DNA from: Phycisphaerae bacterium
GTDB taxonomy: Bacteria > Planctomycetota > Phycisphaerae > UBA1845
NCBI GenBank assembly: GCA_013360585.1
Contig: JABWBH010000017.1
Span: 1 to 64,000, forward strand
Direction of reading: 5' to 3'
DNA: 64,000 nt
Each line of letters begins with the position of its first letter. The first letter of the stretch is position 1. A program made the translations under genes and the position numbers. This document shows, in pieces, positions 45,903 through 55,539 of this stretch. A model generated the notes under the pieces. It was not told the origin of the DNA, did no database searches, and worked only from the letters and a program-made list of their open reading frames with translations.

Positions 45903-47978
45903 CTACCACGTCAACACGACCGTCACTACGATCGCCAGCCCCACACCCATCGCCAGCCCGTACCCCTGAAGCGCCCCGCGTTGCACGCCCCGCGCCCCGT
46001 ATCCCAGCGCCTGCGGAACGAACGAGATGACCCAGATGATCCCGTCCACGAGATACTCATCCAGATAAAAGCACACCCGACCCAGCGCTCGCAGCGGCTG
46101 CACAATCACCCGGTCATAGGCTTCATCCACCCGGTACTTGTTCCACAACACGTCATGCGCCCGAGGGAACGTCGCCCGCGCCGTCGCCGCCATCCACGGC
46201 GCCCTCGCATACACCACGTACGCCGCCAGAATCGCCAGCACCGACAGCCCGCCTGACAGAATCATCAACCCGTATTCCGCCAGGAATCCCCCGGACGCCG
46301 CATGACCGACGACCTCGCCCGCCGCACCGTGCGCCCCCGCCGCGTTCGGACCGGCCGCGAGAAACGTATGCGCAATGACCGGCTCTAGAAACGTGTGAAA
46401 CGGTTTCCCGGTGAACCCCACGCCGAGATACCCCACGACCACCGCCCCGACCGCCAGCACGCTCATCGGCGCAATCATCCACCCCCCGGACTCATGCGGA
46501 TGCACGCCTTCCGGCACACGCTGCGGACCAGAGAACGCCAGAAACACCATCCGGAACGTGTAAAACGCCGTCAGCACCGCCGTCGCCAGCCCCATCATCC
46601 CCAGAACCGGATGCACGTGCAGCGCGTGATGTAGGATCTCGTCCTTACTGAAGAACCCCGACAGCATCGGGAATCCCCCCAGCGCCAGCGACCCGATGAC
46701 GACCAGCGCACACGTCTTCGGCAGCACCCGCCGCAGACCGCTGAACTGCCGCACGTCGATCACGCCGCCCATCGCATGCATCACGCTGCCCGCGCCCAGA
46801 AACAGCAGCGCCTTGAAGAACGCATGCGTGAACAAGTGAAACACCGCCGAATCCGCCGCGTACACCCCCAGCGCGAGAAACATGTACCCGAGCTGGCTGA
46901 TCGTCGAGTACGCCAGGATCCGCTTCATGTCGGTCTGCACCAGCGCAATCGTCGCCGCAAAAAGCGCGGTGCATGCCCCAGCCGCCGCCACCACCAGCAT
47001 CGCCGTCTCCGAATGCACAAAGATCGCCCCGCACCGCGCGATCATGTACACCCCCGCCGTCACCATCGTCGCCGCATGAATCAGCGCCGACACCGGCGAC
47101 GGACCCTCCATCGCATCCGGCAGCCAGACATACAGCGGAATCTGCGCGCTCTTCCCCGCCGCCCCGCAGAACAGCAGCAGCGCGATCGTCGTCAGCTTCG
47201 ACGTCTCCAGCGCGGTCCCCGCCGCGTCCACGTTCCGCGCGAGCATGTCGAACACGTCGGGATAGCTGAGCGTCCCGAACGTCAGGTAGATCAGCAGAAT
47301 CCCCAGCCCGAACCCGAAGTCGCCGACGCGGTTGACCAGGAACGCCTTCTTCGCCGCCGCCGCCGCGGACGGCTTGCCGTAGTAGAACCCGATCAGCAGG
47401 TAGCTGCACAACCCCACCGCCTCCCACCCCAGATACAGCAGCAGGAAGTTGCCCCCCAGCACCAGCGCGCACATCGAAAACACGAAAAGCGCCAGGTACG
47501 CGAAGAACCGCTCGTATCCCCGCTCCGCGTGCCCGTGATGCCGCATGTAATCCCGCGAGTACACGACGATCAGCAGCGCGATGCACGTCACCGTCGCCAG
47601 CATGATCGCCGTCAGCGGGTCCACCAGAAACTCGACGCGAAACCATCGGTGGGGAAACGTTCCGACCTGCTCGTCTGTGATCCCGCCCCCTGACGCATCT
47701 CTCCCGACAACGCCCGTCGGAATCCAGTCGTAGATCGGAATCGTCGCCCCGACCGCAGCATGCGCCCCCTCGTGGGTCGAAACCTCACCGCTCCCGCGGC
47801 TTGCCACGTGAGTAAGCAGCACCAACGCCGCAACCGCCGCCGACCCGACCCCCAGGATGCTCACCCAGTGCGTTCGATCACGCAGTCTCCGCGGCCCCAG
47901 CGCGCCGCAAACCCCAGCCGCCCCCAGCGGCGCCAGCAGAATGACGATCCCCAGAATCTTCAGTAAACCCAGGTCCAT
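45903..47978 (-). CDS. nuoL: NADH-quinone oxidoreductase subunit L
   Basis: A 691-residue antiporter-like subunit with about 16 membrane helices and the long C-terminal lateral helix region. Conserved segments are LLYLGWEAVGLCSYLLIGFY (Glu of helix 5), KSAQIPLYVWLPDAMEGPSP (Lys and the PDAM loop) and DMKRILAYSTISQLGYMFLA. The ATG at 47978 (MDLGLLKILGIVILLAPLGA) fits the family. A 176-base gap with two dispersed repeats separates it from nuoK. Confidence 0.96.
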   Translation of the reverse strand: MDLGLLKILGIVILLAPLGAAGVCGALGPRRLRDRTHWVSILGVGSAAVAALVLLTHVASRGSGEVSTHEGAHAAVGATIPIYDWIPTGVVGRDASGGGITDEQVGTFPHRWFRVEFLVDPLTAIMLATVTCIALLIVVYSRDYMRHHGHAERGYERFFAYLALFVFSMCALVLGGNFLLLYLGWEAVGLCSYLLIGFYYGKPSAAAAAKKAFLVNRVGDFGFGLGILLIYLTFGTLSYPDVFDMLARNVDAAGTALETSKLTTIALLLFCGAAGKSAQIPLYVWLPDAMEGPSPVSALIHAATMVTAGVYMIARCGAIFVHSETAMLVVAAAGACTALFAATIALVQTDMKRILAYSTISQLGYMFLALGVYAADSAVFHLFTHAFFKALLFLGAGSVMHAMGGVIDVRQFSGLRRVLPKTCALVVIGSLALGGFPMLSGFFSKDEILHHALHVHPVLGMMGLATAVLTAFYTFRMVFLAFSGPQRVPEGVHPHESGGWMIAPMSVLAVGAVVVGYLGVGFTGKPFHTFLEPVIAHTFLAAGPNAAGAHGAAGEVVGHAASGGFLAEYGLMILSGGLSVLAILAAYVVYARAPWMAATARATFPRAHDVLWNKYRVDEAYDRVIVQPLRALGRVCFYLDEYLVDGIIWVISFVPQALGYGARGVQRGALQGYGLAMGVGLAIVVTVVLTW

Positions 47979-48009
47979 AAATGACGGTCGTTGATAAGAT
48001 GCTCTCGCC

Positions 48010-48048
48010 TAACCGAGTCGCGCCCGCCAGGAAGCGCTCTTTTTTCGC
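48010..48048. repeat. 39-base dispersed repeat, copy 2
   Basis: This element starts TAACCGAGTCGCGCCCGCCA and ends TTTTTTCGC, matching 34 of 39 positions with 39542-39580. It sits between nuoK and nuoL, 32 bases upstream of the nuoL start. Confidence 0.7.
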
Positions 48049-48125
48049 TCGCCTCCGACGGTTTGAAGCCGCGAAGAAGTAATTCCCCGCACCCGAAACA
48101 AGCTCACCGCATGCGAAGCGCGTTC

Positions 48126-48150
48126 ATTCGCAATTCCTCATTCGCAATTC
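48126..48150. repeat. ATTCGCAATTC direct repeat between nuoK and nuoL
   Basis: Two copies of ATTCGCAATTC separated by CTC, directly after the nuoK stop. It is related in composition to the patches at 44026-44058 and 45867-45900. Confidence 0.65.
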
Positions 48151-48154
48151 ACGC

Positions 48155-48457
48155 TTACCCTCTCATCACCGACCACGCCTCCGCGTCCAGCGTTCCGCGC
48201 CGGCGATACAGCAGCACCACCAGCCCCAGCGCCAACCCCGCCTCCACCGCCGCGATCACCAGCAGGAACAGCGCGTACGCCTGCCCGTCGAGATTCGCCC
48301 ACAATTGGGAAAACCCGACCACCGTCAGGACCACGCCCTGAAACATGATCTCCGTGCAGAGGAACATCACGATGAGGTTCCGCCGCGCCAAGAACCCCGC
48401 CATCCCCAGCGCGAAGAGGCAGGCTCCAAGAATCACGTACTCGGTCGTTCCCGGCAT
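48155..48457 (-). CDS. nuoK: NADH-quinone oxidoreductase subunit K
   Basis: A 100-residue membrane subunit with three helices, the usual NuoK length. The conserved membrane glutamates are in IVMFLCTEIMFQGVVLTVVG and FLLVIAAVEAGLALGLVVLL. It starts at 48457 (MPGTTEYVILGACLFALGM) and lies 42 bases after nuoJ. Confidence 0.95.
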   Translation of the reverse strand: MPGTTEYVILGACLFALGMAGFLARRNLIVMFLCTEIMFQGVVLTVVGFSQLWANLDGQAYALFLLVIAAVEAGLALGLVVLLYRRRGTLDAEAWSVMRG

Positions 48458-48499
48458 CGTTGCTCTTCCGACAAAACCGCGCCCGCCCGGCAGCCCCGG

Positions 48500-49342
48500 T
48501 CAATACGGCGGAACCTCGCGCCCCGCCTGGCCCAGCGGCGCGCGCGGCGAGACCGCGCCCTCCTGCGGAACACGCTTCCGCGACATCGCCACCGCCCCGA
48601 CCATCGCGATCAGCAGCAGCAGCCCCGACAGTTGAAGCGCAACCATGTACCGCGTCATGACCGCGCCGCCCAGCGCCATCGCGTTCCCCGTCACCGGCTT
48701 CGGCGCTGACCGCTTCGCGCCGTCGTCCGACGGCTTGGCCTCGTCCTCCACAAGACCCGCCGGCGCACCCGACTCGGCCGCCGCGGACGCAAGTCTCGCC
48801 TCCGCCCGAGGCGTCCCTCCTGCGGCGACGCTCGACTCCAGCGCCTTCGACGCATGCGCCGTGATCACCGCCATCGTCACGAACCCCGCGCAGACCGAAA
48901 GAAACGGCTCACGTGATCGCCGATCCGTGGATGAAGGGCCCGACTGCTGCGCCAGCATGATGACGAAGACGTACGTCACCAGGATCGCCCCCGCGTAGAT
49001 GATGACCAGCGCCGCCGCCAGAAACTCCGCCCCCTGAAGCACGCACAACGCCGCCACCGCCAGCACCGTCAGGACAAAATACAACGCCGAATACACCGGT
49101 TTCGGGTGCGTAATCACCCGGACCGTGCAAAGCAGCGCCACCAGCCCCAGCACGTAGAACGCCGCCCCCGTTCCCGCGTCGCCGATCAACGCCCACGCGA
49201 CGACCAACGCCACCAGCCCGAGCGCCCCCAGCGCCGCTCCGGCAAGCGGTTTGCCCCGGTCCGGGTTCGGCAGCAGGAAATACAATCCCGTGCCCCCCAG
49301 CACGAACGCCGCATACAACGTATAAAGCGCCGCCGGGGTCAT
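48500..49342 (-). CDS. nuoJ: NADH-quinone oxidoreductase subunit J (enlarged)
   Basis: A 280-residue membrane subunit, longer than the typical 160-200 residues. The family core YFVLTVLAVAALCVLQGAEF and ALVIIYAGAILVTYVFVIML is intact. The extra length comes from an N-terminal helix pair and an Ala/Glu/Lys-rich loop (about 170-225) before the final helix (YMVALQLSGLLLLIAMVGAV). Its start overlaps the nuoI stop as ATGA (49342-49339). Confidence 0.93.
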   Translation of the reverse strand: MTPAALYTLYAAFVLGGTGLYFLLPNPDRGKPLAGAALGALGLVALVVAWALIGDAGTGAAFYVLGLVALLCTVRVITHPKPVYSALYFVLTVLAVAALCVLQGAEFLAAALVIIYAGAILVTYVFVIMLAQQSGPSSTDRRSREPFLSVCAGFVTMAVITAHASKALESSVAAGGTPRAEARLASAAAESGAPAGLVEDEAKPSDDGAKRSAPKPVTGNAMALGGAVMTRYMVALQLSGLLLLIAMVGAVAMSRKRVPQEGAVSPRAPLGQAGREVPPY

Positions 49343-50025
49343 GCGGATCCGTCCCCGCCCGGACCGCCGCCGTGCTCAGCTTTCGCCGCCCCACCCGCCG
49401 CCGTGTCTCCGTCCCGCGCCGCGTGGTCCTGCGCCTCCGCCGCGGTTCCGGACAGGACGGCGTCGACCCGGCCCGCCTCCGGTCGCCCGGAATTCGGATA
49501 CCCGGTGATGTGCGGATCCTTCCGCGGTTTAATCTGGCGGGTCGCGTCGAACACCGCCAGCAGCTCCTCCTTGCCGAGGATCATCTCGTCGCGCGTCCGC
49601 CCCACCAGCGAGTAATCCGGCGTCAGCTCGATCGCGTCCACCGGGCACGCCTCCTCGCACATGCCGCAGTAAATACACCGCAGCTCGTCGATGTCGAACT
49701 TGACCGGGTACTTCTCCCGATCGGGCCAGGGCGACTCCCCCGCCTCAATGTGGATGCAGTGCGCCGGGCACGCCGTCGAGCACATGTAGCACGCCACGCA
49801 CGCCACCCGCCCGTCGTGATCCCGGTTCAGGCGATGCACGCCGCGGTAGTTCTCGACCCGCAGCTTCCGCTTCTCTTCAGGATACTGCACCGTCCGCCGC
49901 TGCTTCAGCGCGAACATGTGCCGCAGCGTCGTCTTCATCCCCCCGAGGATCGCCGGAAGAAACAACCGCTCCCCCGCGGTGAGCGACGGAGCGTCGATCG
50001 TCAGGATGTCTTCGTCGCGGATCAT
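49339..50025 (-). CDS. nuoI: NADH-quinone oxidoreductase subunit I
   Basis: A 228-residue ferredoxin-like subunit. Two 4Fe-4S motifs are present: CVACYMCSTACPAHCIHIE (about 75-93) and CIYCGMCEEACPVDAIEL (about 117-134), corresponding to clusters N6a and N6b. The C-terminal 60 residues are a low-complexity Gly/Ala tail with no family counterpart. The start overlaps the nuoH stop (ATGA). Confidence 0.95.
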   Translation of the reverse strand: MIRDEDILTIDAPSLTAGERLFLPAILGGMKTTLRHMFALKQRRTVQYPEEKRKLRVENYRGVHRLNRDHDGRVACVACYMCSTACPAHCIHIEAGESPWPDREKYPVKFDIDELRCIYCGMCEEACPVDAIELTPDYSLVGRTRDEMILGKEELLAVFDATRQIKPRKDPHITGYPNSGRPEAGRVDAVLSGTAAEAQDHAARDGDTAAGGAAKAEHGGGPGGDGSA

Positions 50026-51257
50026 GTGCGAACCTCCGCCAGCGGAACGTCATTCCGTGCAGCCTGCCGCACGAGGTTCGCCTGACGCCCCGTGATCGGC
50101 GTCCGACCGCGCGACGCGACCGCGACCGCCCCCGCCAGAACCACGGCGTTCACCGCAAGGCACGCCGCAATCGACCGGTGCAACCCGAAATACAGCAGCC
50201 CCGCCGCCGCCGCAAACAACCCCAGCGACATCGGCACCAGACTCTTCCACGCCAGTCGCATCAACTGATCGAACCGGAACCGCGGCAGCGACCACCGCAC
50301 CCACATGTACACGAAAATCAGGATCGCCACCTTCCCCGCCATCACCGTCATCTTCGCAAGCACCGCCCAGATCGACGTCGCCTCCATCGTCAGCGCCGAA
50401 ACGCCCCAGACGTGCCACCCTCCGAGGAACAGCACCACCACCAACGCGCTCGTCGTGATCATCGACGCATACTCGCCCAGGAAAAACAACCCGAACTTCA
50501 GCGCGCCGTACTCGGTGTGATACCCCCCGACGAGTTCCTGCTCCGCCTCCGCCAGGTCGAACGGCGCCCGGTTCGCCTCCGCCAGCGCCGTGATGAACAG
50601 AATCAGCGCCGCCAGCGGATGCCGCGCGACGTTCCACACCCCGCTTGCCGCCTGCTCCGCCGCGATCTCCTCCAACCGCAGCGTCCCCATCGTCAGCACC
50701 ACCACCAGGATCGTCAGACCCATCGGGATCTCGTACGCCAGCATCTGCGCACACGCCCGCATCGCCCCGTAAAACGAATACTTGTTGTTGCTCGACCACC
50801 CTCCCAGCACCACGCCGTAGACCGACATCGACATCACAGCCAGAAGATACAGGATCCCCACGTTCAGGCTGACAACCTGAACGCTGAGCATCCGCTCCCC
50901 GGGTTGAAGGTGCGACCCCAGCCACGGAAGCGTCGAGGCATCAAGCTGTCCGCCCCACGGCAGGATCAGAAAACCGATACCGCACACCACAAACATGATC
51001 CCGGGCGCCAGCACGAACAAAATCTTGTCCACGTGCCCCGGAATGTAATCCTCCTTGAAGACAAACTTCAGCCCATCCGCGATCGGCTGAAGCAGCCCCA
51101 GCGGTCCGGCGCGGTTCGGTCCGTAGCGGTCCTGCGTCCACGCGGCGATCTTCCGCTCGTAGTAGATGCAGTACGCCACCGCGCCCTGAATCACCGCGAA
51201 GACGAGCGCCGCCAGAACCAGGCTGAAACCAAACTGGGTGACGAGAAAATCTTTCAA
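50022..51257 (-). CDS. nuoH: NADH-quinone oxidoreductase subunit H
   Basis: A 411-residue membrane subunit that forms much of the quinone cavity. Conserved segments: YERKIAAWTQDRYGPNRAGP near residue 33, IADGLKFVFKEDYIPGHVDK, ALAEANRAPFDLAEAEQELV and GGYHTEYGALKFGLFFLGEY. It starts 14 bases after nuoG and overlaps nuoI. Confidence 0.96.
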   Translation of the reverse strand: MKDFLVTQFGFSLVLAALVFAVIQGAVAYCIYYERKIAAWTQDRYGPNRAGPLGLLQPIADGLKFVFKEDYIPGHVDKILFVLAPGIMFVVCGIGFLILPWGGQLDASTLPWLGSHLQPGERMLSVQVVSLNVGILYLLAVMSMSVYGVVLGGWSSNNKYSFYGAMRACAQMLAYEIPMGLTILVVVLTMGTLRLEEIAAEQAASGVWNVARHPLAALILFITALAEANRAPFDLAEAEQELVGGYHTEYGALKFGLFFLGEYASMITTSALVVVLFLGGWHVWGVSALTMEATSIWAVLAKMTVMAGKVAILIFVYMWVRWSLPRFRFDQLMRLAWKSLVPMSLGLFAAAAGLLYFGLHRSIAACLAVNAVVLAGAVAVASRGRTPITGRQANLVRQAARNDVPLAEVRT

Positions 51258-51271
51258 GACCGCACCTGACC

Positions 51272-52906
51272 CTAGTGCGCATGCTCCGGAACCACCGGCG
51301 GCACGTACACGTTCACAAACGCCGGAATCCGCTCCGCCATCAGCTCCCGAATCCGCTCCCCGCTCGCCAACCCCACGTATCCGGCAAGCTCGAACAAGAA
51401 CTGCTCGTCGCGCCGCGCGCCCTCCGGCGGCTGGATCGCCCGCGAGAACGGCTGGACCAACCCGTCCGCGTTCACGAACGACCCCTCACGCTCCGCCCAA
51501 CCGCACGCCGGCAGAACAATCGCCGCCGCCTCGATCAGCGGGTTCGGGAATATATCCGCGACCACCAGCAGGCGGAAATGCGCGCCGATCTTCGCGGTGT
51601 TCGCGTCCACCCACCCCTTCGGATGCCCGCCGACGATCCACCCCGCGCTGAACTCGCCCTTCATCGCCCGTGCCGCAAACGCCGCGAAATCGACCACCTC
51701 GCCTCCCGCCGCAGCCAGAACCATCTCCACACCCCGACGGTTCGGCGCCTTCTCCTTCAGGATCGTGAACTTCACCTTCGACGGATCGCCGTTCACGCCC
51801 GACGGAAACTTCTGATCCTCGCCCTCATACGGCGTCGGCCCCGCCGCCAGCACCGCCTGCGGATCCACTTCGCGCACAAACTTCGCCAGCAGCCACGCCT
51901 CCTCGCAGGACATGAACGGCGAGAGCACCGCCCCGACCCGACGCCCCTCCCCCCCCTCCTCCTGCATGTGCTCCTCGAAGCGGAAACGCACCATCCGCGG
52001 CAACTCGCTCCACTCCGGCCGCAGCGCGTCCATCCCGCGGCGCACCATCGGCGCCGTGATCCGCTTCGGATCATGAACGTACTTCCACCCGAACCGCCCC
52101 TCGTCGCACATCCACCAGTCGTTCACTTCCGGGTTGAACCGCGGTTTGAGGCGGACCACCGTCTCGTCCGCGTGGTCGATGCGGATCGCGCACCCCGCGG
52201 CGCATCCCGGACAGATCGAGTCCGCGCTCCTTAGCTCCCACACCCGGCGCTTGAACAGAAAATCCTTGTCGAGCAGCGACCCGACCGGGCACACGTCCAC
52301 CACGTTCCCCTGCAACGGGTTGTCCAGCGGAAAACCGGGAAAAACGTCGATCTCCGCGCGCGACCCGCGGTTGATGACGCACAGCTCGTGCGTGCCCGAC
52401 ACCTCATGCGTGAAGCGCACACAGCGCGTACACATCACGCACCGGTCCTGATAGAGCAGCGTCTTCGGACCGATGTCCTTCTTCGGGTTCTTAAGCTTCG
52501 GATCGATCATCCGCGACGTGGCGCTCCCGAACTTGTACGAGTAATCCTGCAGATAACACTCCCCGGCCTGGTCGCAGACGGGGCAGTCCAGCGGGTGATT
52601 CAGCAGGAAATACTCCATGCAGTCCTTCTGATTGTCCCTCACCGCCGGCGAGTCGAAGCGGACCTCCATCCCTTCCTTGACCGGCGTCTGACAACTCGGC
52701 ACCAGCTTCGGCGCCCACGACAGCTCCCCCGTCTTGGGGTTGGGCATCTTCATCTCCATCAGGCACAGGCGGCACGACGCCACGATGGAAAGCCCGGGGT
52801 GATAGCAGTAATGAGGAACGTCCCACCCGGCCTCGAGCGCGGCTTGAAGGACGGGGATACCGTCGCGGGATTGAACTTCCTGGTTATCGATGATGAGTTT
52901 CGGCAT
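51272..52906 (-). CDS. nuoG: NADH-quinone oxidoreductase subunit G
   Basis: A 544-residue electron-carrying subunit; ATG 52906 (MPKLIIDNQEVQ) is the family start. Cluster ligands visible are the 2Fe-2S site (HYCYHPGLSIVASCRLCLME), the His-ligated N5 site (HPLDCPVCDQAGECYLQDY), the N4 site (DRCVMCTRCVRF with CPVGSLL) and the additional N7-type site CPGCAAGC followed 27 residues later by Cys in WWMCDEGR. The C-terminal molybdopterin-like region is short, so this is a compact NuoG. It is separated from nuoF by four unrelated genes. Confidence 0.94.
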   Translation of the reverse strand: MPKLIIDNQEVQSRDGIPVLQAALEAGWDVPHYCYHPGLSIVASCRLCLMEMKMPNPKTGELSWAPKLVPSCQTPVKEGMEVRFDSPAVRDNQKDCMEYFLLNHPLDCPVCDQAGECYLQDYSYKFGSATSRMIDPKLKNPKKDIGPKTLLYQDRCVMCTRCVRFTHEVSGTHELCVINRGSRAEIDVFPGFPLDNPLQGNVVDVCPVGSLLDKDFLFKRRVWELRSADSICPGCAAGCAIRIDHADETVVRLKPRFNPEVNDWWMCDEGRFGWKYVHDPKRITAPMVRRGMDALRPEWSELPRMVRFRFEEHMQEEGGEGRRVGAVLSPFMSCEEAWLLAKFVREVDPQAVLAAGPTPYEGEDQKFPSGVNGDPSKVKFTILKEKAPNRRGVEMVLAAAGGEVVDFAAFAARAMKGEFSAGWIVGGHPKGWVDANTAKIGAHFRLLVVADIFPNPLIEAAAIVLPACGWAEREGSFVNADGLVQPFSRAIQPPEGARRDEQFLFELAGYVGLASGERIRELMAERIPAFVNVYVPPVVPEHAH

Positions 52907-53104
52907 AACGCTCAATCTGCTGCATGAACTGGAGCAAACGAATGCTCGTATCGGGTGTACACGGGACACGGACTCGGTTTGCCGGCCAAGGCGCCACACC
53001 CTCTGCAATAAACCATGATCCCCGAATCAGAAGCAGACAAGATTGTCCGCATCATCCCTGCTCCTGAGAGTTCTGACGGTACGATTCCCGGTGAACATCA
53101 GGGA

Positions 53105-53524
53105 TCAGCGCCGCCGACGAATCGTCGGCGATCCCGCCGGACCAGGAAGCCACATCGAAGCATCGGCCATTAAGGTCATCTGAAGCGGGTACAACTCCCG
53201 CTTGAGCGGATTAAGCGCTAAGCCCATCGCTTCGAGGGTCGTCGCCCCTAACAATGCCGTGTCCGACTTCTCGCCAAAAACTACCGGTGCGCCGCCTTCG
53301 TGATCCTGGTAGATGAAATGCGCCGTCCCTATCTCGCGTTCGATTTCCCCGCCGTTCGCCAGCGTGAAGGACGCTTTCTTAAAGGGTCGAATCCCGAGAG
53401 AACGCAGAACATCACGGGGAACAACCGTGTGGATCGCGCCGGAGTCAATCAAAAACTGCAGCTCTCGCTCAGCCCGCGATTGTGCGTCCTTCTTGATTCT
53501 CAGTTTGAGTCGAGTAAGCCCCAT
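53105..53524 (-). CDS. Retropepsin-like (clan AA) aspartic protease
   Basis: A 139-residue single-domain protein. The catalytic motif is FLIDSGAIHTVVP with Asp near residue 27 (DSG, a variant of DTG). The downstream DTALLGATTLEAMGLALNP matches the hydrophobic-Gly element of the retropepsin fold. Such bacterial proteins should act as dimers; their substrates are mostly unknown. No signal peptide is seen. It lies in the gap between the carbamoyltransferase and nuoG. I use the second of two adjacent ATGs (53524); 53527 is equally possible. The 258 bases upstream are empty. Confidence 0.82.
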   Translation of the reverse strand: MGLTRLKLRIKKDAQSRAERELQFLIDSGAIHTVVPRDVLRSLGIRPFKKASFTLANGGEIEREIGTAHFIYQDHEGGAPVVFGEKSDTALLGATTLEAMGLALNPLKRELYPLQMTLMADASMWLPGPAGSPTIRRRR

Positions 53525-53785
53525 CACAAAGCTCCTGCGTACAACCTCCGGATTCCCCGGTCGTTTTTTTTCATGCCCGACTCAGAACCTGTCTCGCCAC
53601 AACCCTTCAACGTCGCGCCCCCTCGGGCGCCACACGCCCTGCCTGATCGCCTCGCATTCTAGCCGATAAAGCGGTTCCAGGAACCTCCCTGGTCTCGGGC
53701 ACAGGCCCCCGTGCGACCTGCGCCCACCTGATGCGGGACGGACCCTTGGCCCCACTGACATCGCTTTGATTCAGACGACAAGCCG

Positions 53786-55513
53786 TCATGCGTGCGCATT
53801 CGCCCTCCCCTTCCTCACCAGGTACGGCCCCAGCGCCAGGTGCTCCAGCCCCGAGTTCTCGAACACGTGCAGCGCCTCGCGCGGACCGATGCAGATCGGA
53901 TACCCGTGCAGGTTGAACGACGTGTTCAGCATCACCCCCCGCCCGCTGAGGCGCTCGAAGTGCTTCAGGCACCGGTGCAGGTCCGGGTTGTGCCGCTCCT
54001 CCAGGAGCTGCGCCCGCGCCGTCAGGTCCGCGTTATGCACCGCCGCAAGAAACTCGGGAAACGTCTCCCGGCTGTCGAACGTCAGCATCATGTGCGGGCT
54101 GGGCAGGTTCTTCGGATTCCGGATGTACTCGTCCGAACGCTCACGCAGCAGGATCGGCGCGAAGGGCATCCAGAAGTCGCGCTTCTTCACCATCTGGTTG
54201 ATGACCCGCACGCTGTCCACCTTGCTCGGATCGGCCAGGATCGACCGGTTCCCCAGCGCCCGCGCCCCGAACTCCATCCGCCCCCGGCACCGCGCCACCG
54301 GATGCCCCGCATGAACCAGCCGCGCGATCTCCAGCTCAAGGTCCTCCGGCCGGCTGAACGCGCACTGCTTTTCTTCCAGCAATTTCCGCGCCGCGGGCTC
54401 GTCCACGTCCGGACCGAAGTAGATCGGTCCCCACGGCTCAAGCTCCGCCGCGTCCGCCAACTCCGCATGCGCCAGCGCCGCCGCCCCGTACGAGAGCGAC
54501 TCATCCCCGCACGACGGCAATACCCCGAGATGCGAAACTTCCGGCAGCTCCATCACCCGCTTGTTGGCCTTGACGTTCATGAACACGCCGCCGCCGCAGA
54601 CCACCTTGCCCAGCCCCGTGTGCATGACGCAGTTCCGCGCCCACTGCGCCATCAGGTCTTCGGTGAACTTCTGAAGCCCGGCGCAGATCGCGTCGAACCG
54701 CTGAAGCCGCATCGCCCGCAGCAGGCTCGGTCCCTGCATGTGCATCGGCAGCAGCGTCTTCTTCGCAAAGCCCAGACCGTCGGGGCGCAACCCGACGTAG
54801 CGATGAAAGATCCGGGCGGCCTCCTCCGCGCGGCGGGCGTCGTAATACGGCGCCATGCCCATCAGCTTGTACTCGTGATCGTAGGGGATGAAACCCATCA
54901 GGAACGTGACGAACGCGTAGATCGTGCCGAGGCTGTGAGGGATCGTCGTCGCCGCGATGCGCCGCAGCGCGCCCTTCGACGCCACGCTCACCGTCGCGCA
55001 GTGCCGCTCGCCCGCGCCGTCCAGCGTCAGCACGAGATGCTCACTCTCCGCATCCGTGCGCATCGCGTAGTACGCCGCAGCCGCGTGACAGGCGTGGTGC
55101 CCGTAGGCCTTCACCTCGCCGCCGGAAATCCCGCATTCCGCCAGCAACGCGCGGCGCATCTGCATGTTGTTCTTCAGCCGAGCGTAGGGCAGCTTGCCGA
55201 TCAGGCGGATGAGCGCCATCCGCGCCAGCCCGGCAGGCTTCAGCAACCGCTCGAAAGCGTACAACGTCGCCTTGAGATCCCGCCGCCGCGGCACGCCGGA
55301 GATCGTCGAAAACGCGATGCGGTCGATGTCCTTCGCGGAAAGCTCGAGAGACTTAACCGCAAGCTTGACGGCTTCGCTGGGAAACCCCCAGTAGTTCTTC
55401 TCGTAGCGGACGCGCTCCTCCTGCACGAGGTACGCCACCTTCCCCCCGACGAGAACGCAGACGGAGGCATTGTGCCCGTCGTGAATGCCCAGGATGACCT
55501 TGCCCTTGCTCAT
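53786..55513 (-). CDS. Carbamoyltransferase, NodU/CmcH family
   Basis: A 575-residue enzyme that transfers a carbamoyl group from carbamoyl phosphate, via carbamoyl-adenylate, to a hydroxyl of a sugar or secondary metabolite. ATG 55513 (MSKGKVILGIHDGHNASV) fits the family; ATG 55537 is a possible earlier start. The N-terminal kinase-like half has ILGIHDGHNAS and GHHACHAAAAYYAM with metal-binding His residues. The C-terminal YrdC-like half has GRMEFGARALGNRSILADP and VMLNTSFNLHGYPI. Its acceptor is unknown. With the preceding methyltransferase it suggests a small-molecule or glycan modification pair placed inside the nuo cluster. Confidence 0.92.
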   Translation of the reverse strand: MSKGKVILGIHDGHNASVCVLVGGKVAYLVQEERVRYEKNYWGFPSEAVKLAVKSLELSAKDIDRIAFSTISGVPRRRDLKATLYAFERLLKPAGLARMALIRLIGKLPYARLKNNMQMRRALLAECGISGGEVKAYGHHACHAAAAYYAMRTDAESEHLVLTLDGAGERHCATVSVASKGALRRIAATTIPHSLGTIYAFVTFLMGFIPYDHEYKLMGMAPYYDARRAEEAARIFHRYVGLRPDGLGFAKKTLLPMHMQGPSLLRAMRLQRFDAICAGLQKFTEDLMAQWARNCVMHTGLGKVVCGGGVFMNVKANKRVMELPEVSHLGVLPSCGDESLSYGAAALAHAELADAAELEPWGPIYFGPDVDEPAARKLLEEKQCAFSRPEDLELEIARLVHAGHPVARCRGRMEFGARALGNRSILADPSKVDSVRVINQMVKKRDFWMPFAPILLRERSDEYIRNPKNLPSPHMMLTFDSRETFPEFLAAVHNADLTARAQLLEERHNPDLHRCLKHFERLSGRGVMLNTSFNLHGYPICIGPREALHVFENSGLEHLALGPYLVRKGRANAHA

Positions 55514-55539
55514 CAGATCGGACTGCGACCGTCTCATCC

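Noticed and set aside
53560-53580. Terminator at the T-run near 53566
   Set aside because: The T-run lies on the plus strand while both flanking genes are on the minus strand, and no stable stem precedes it.
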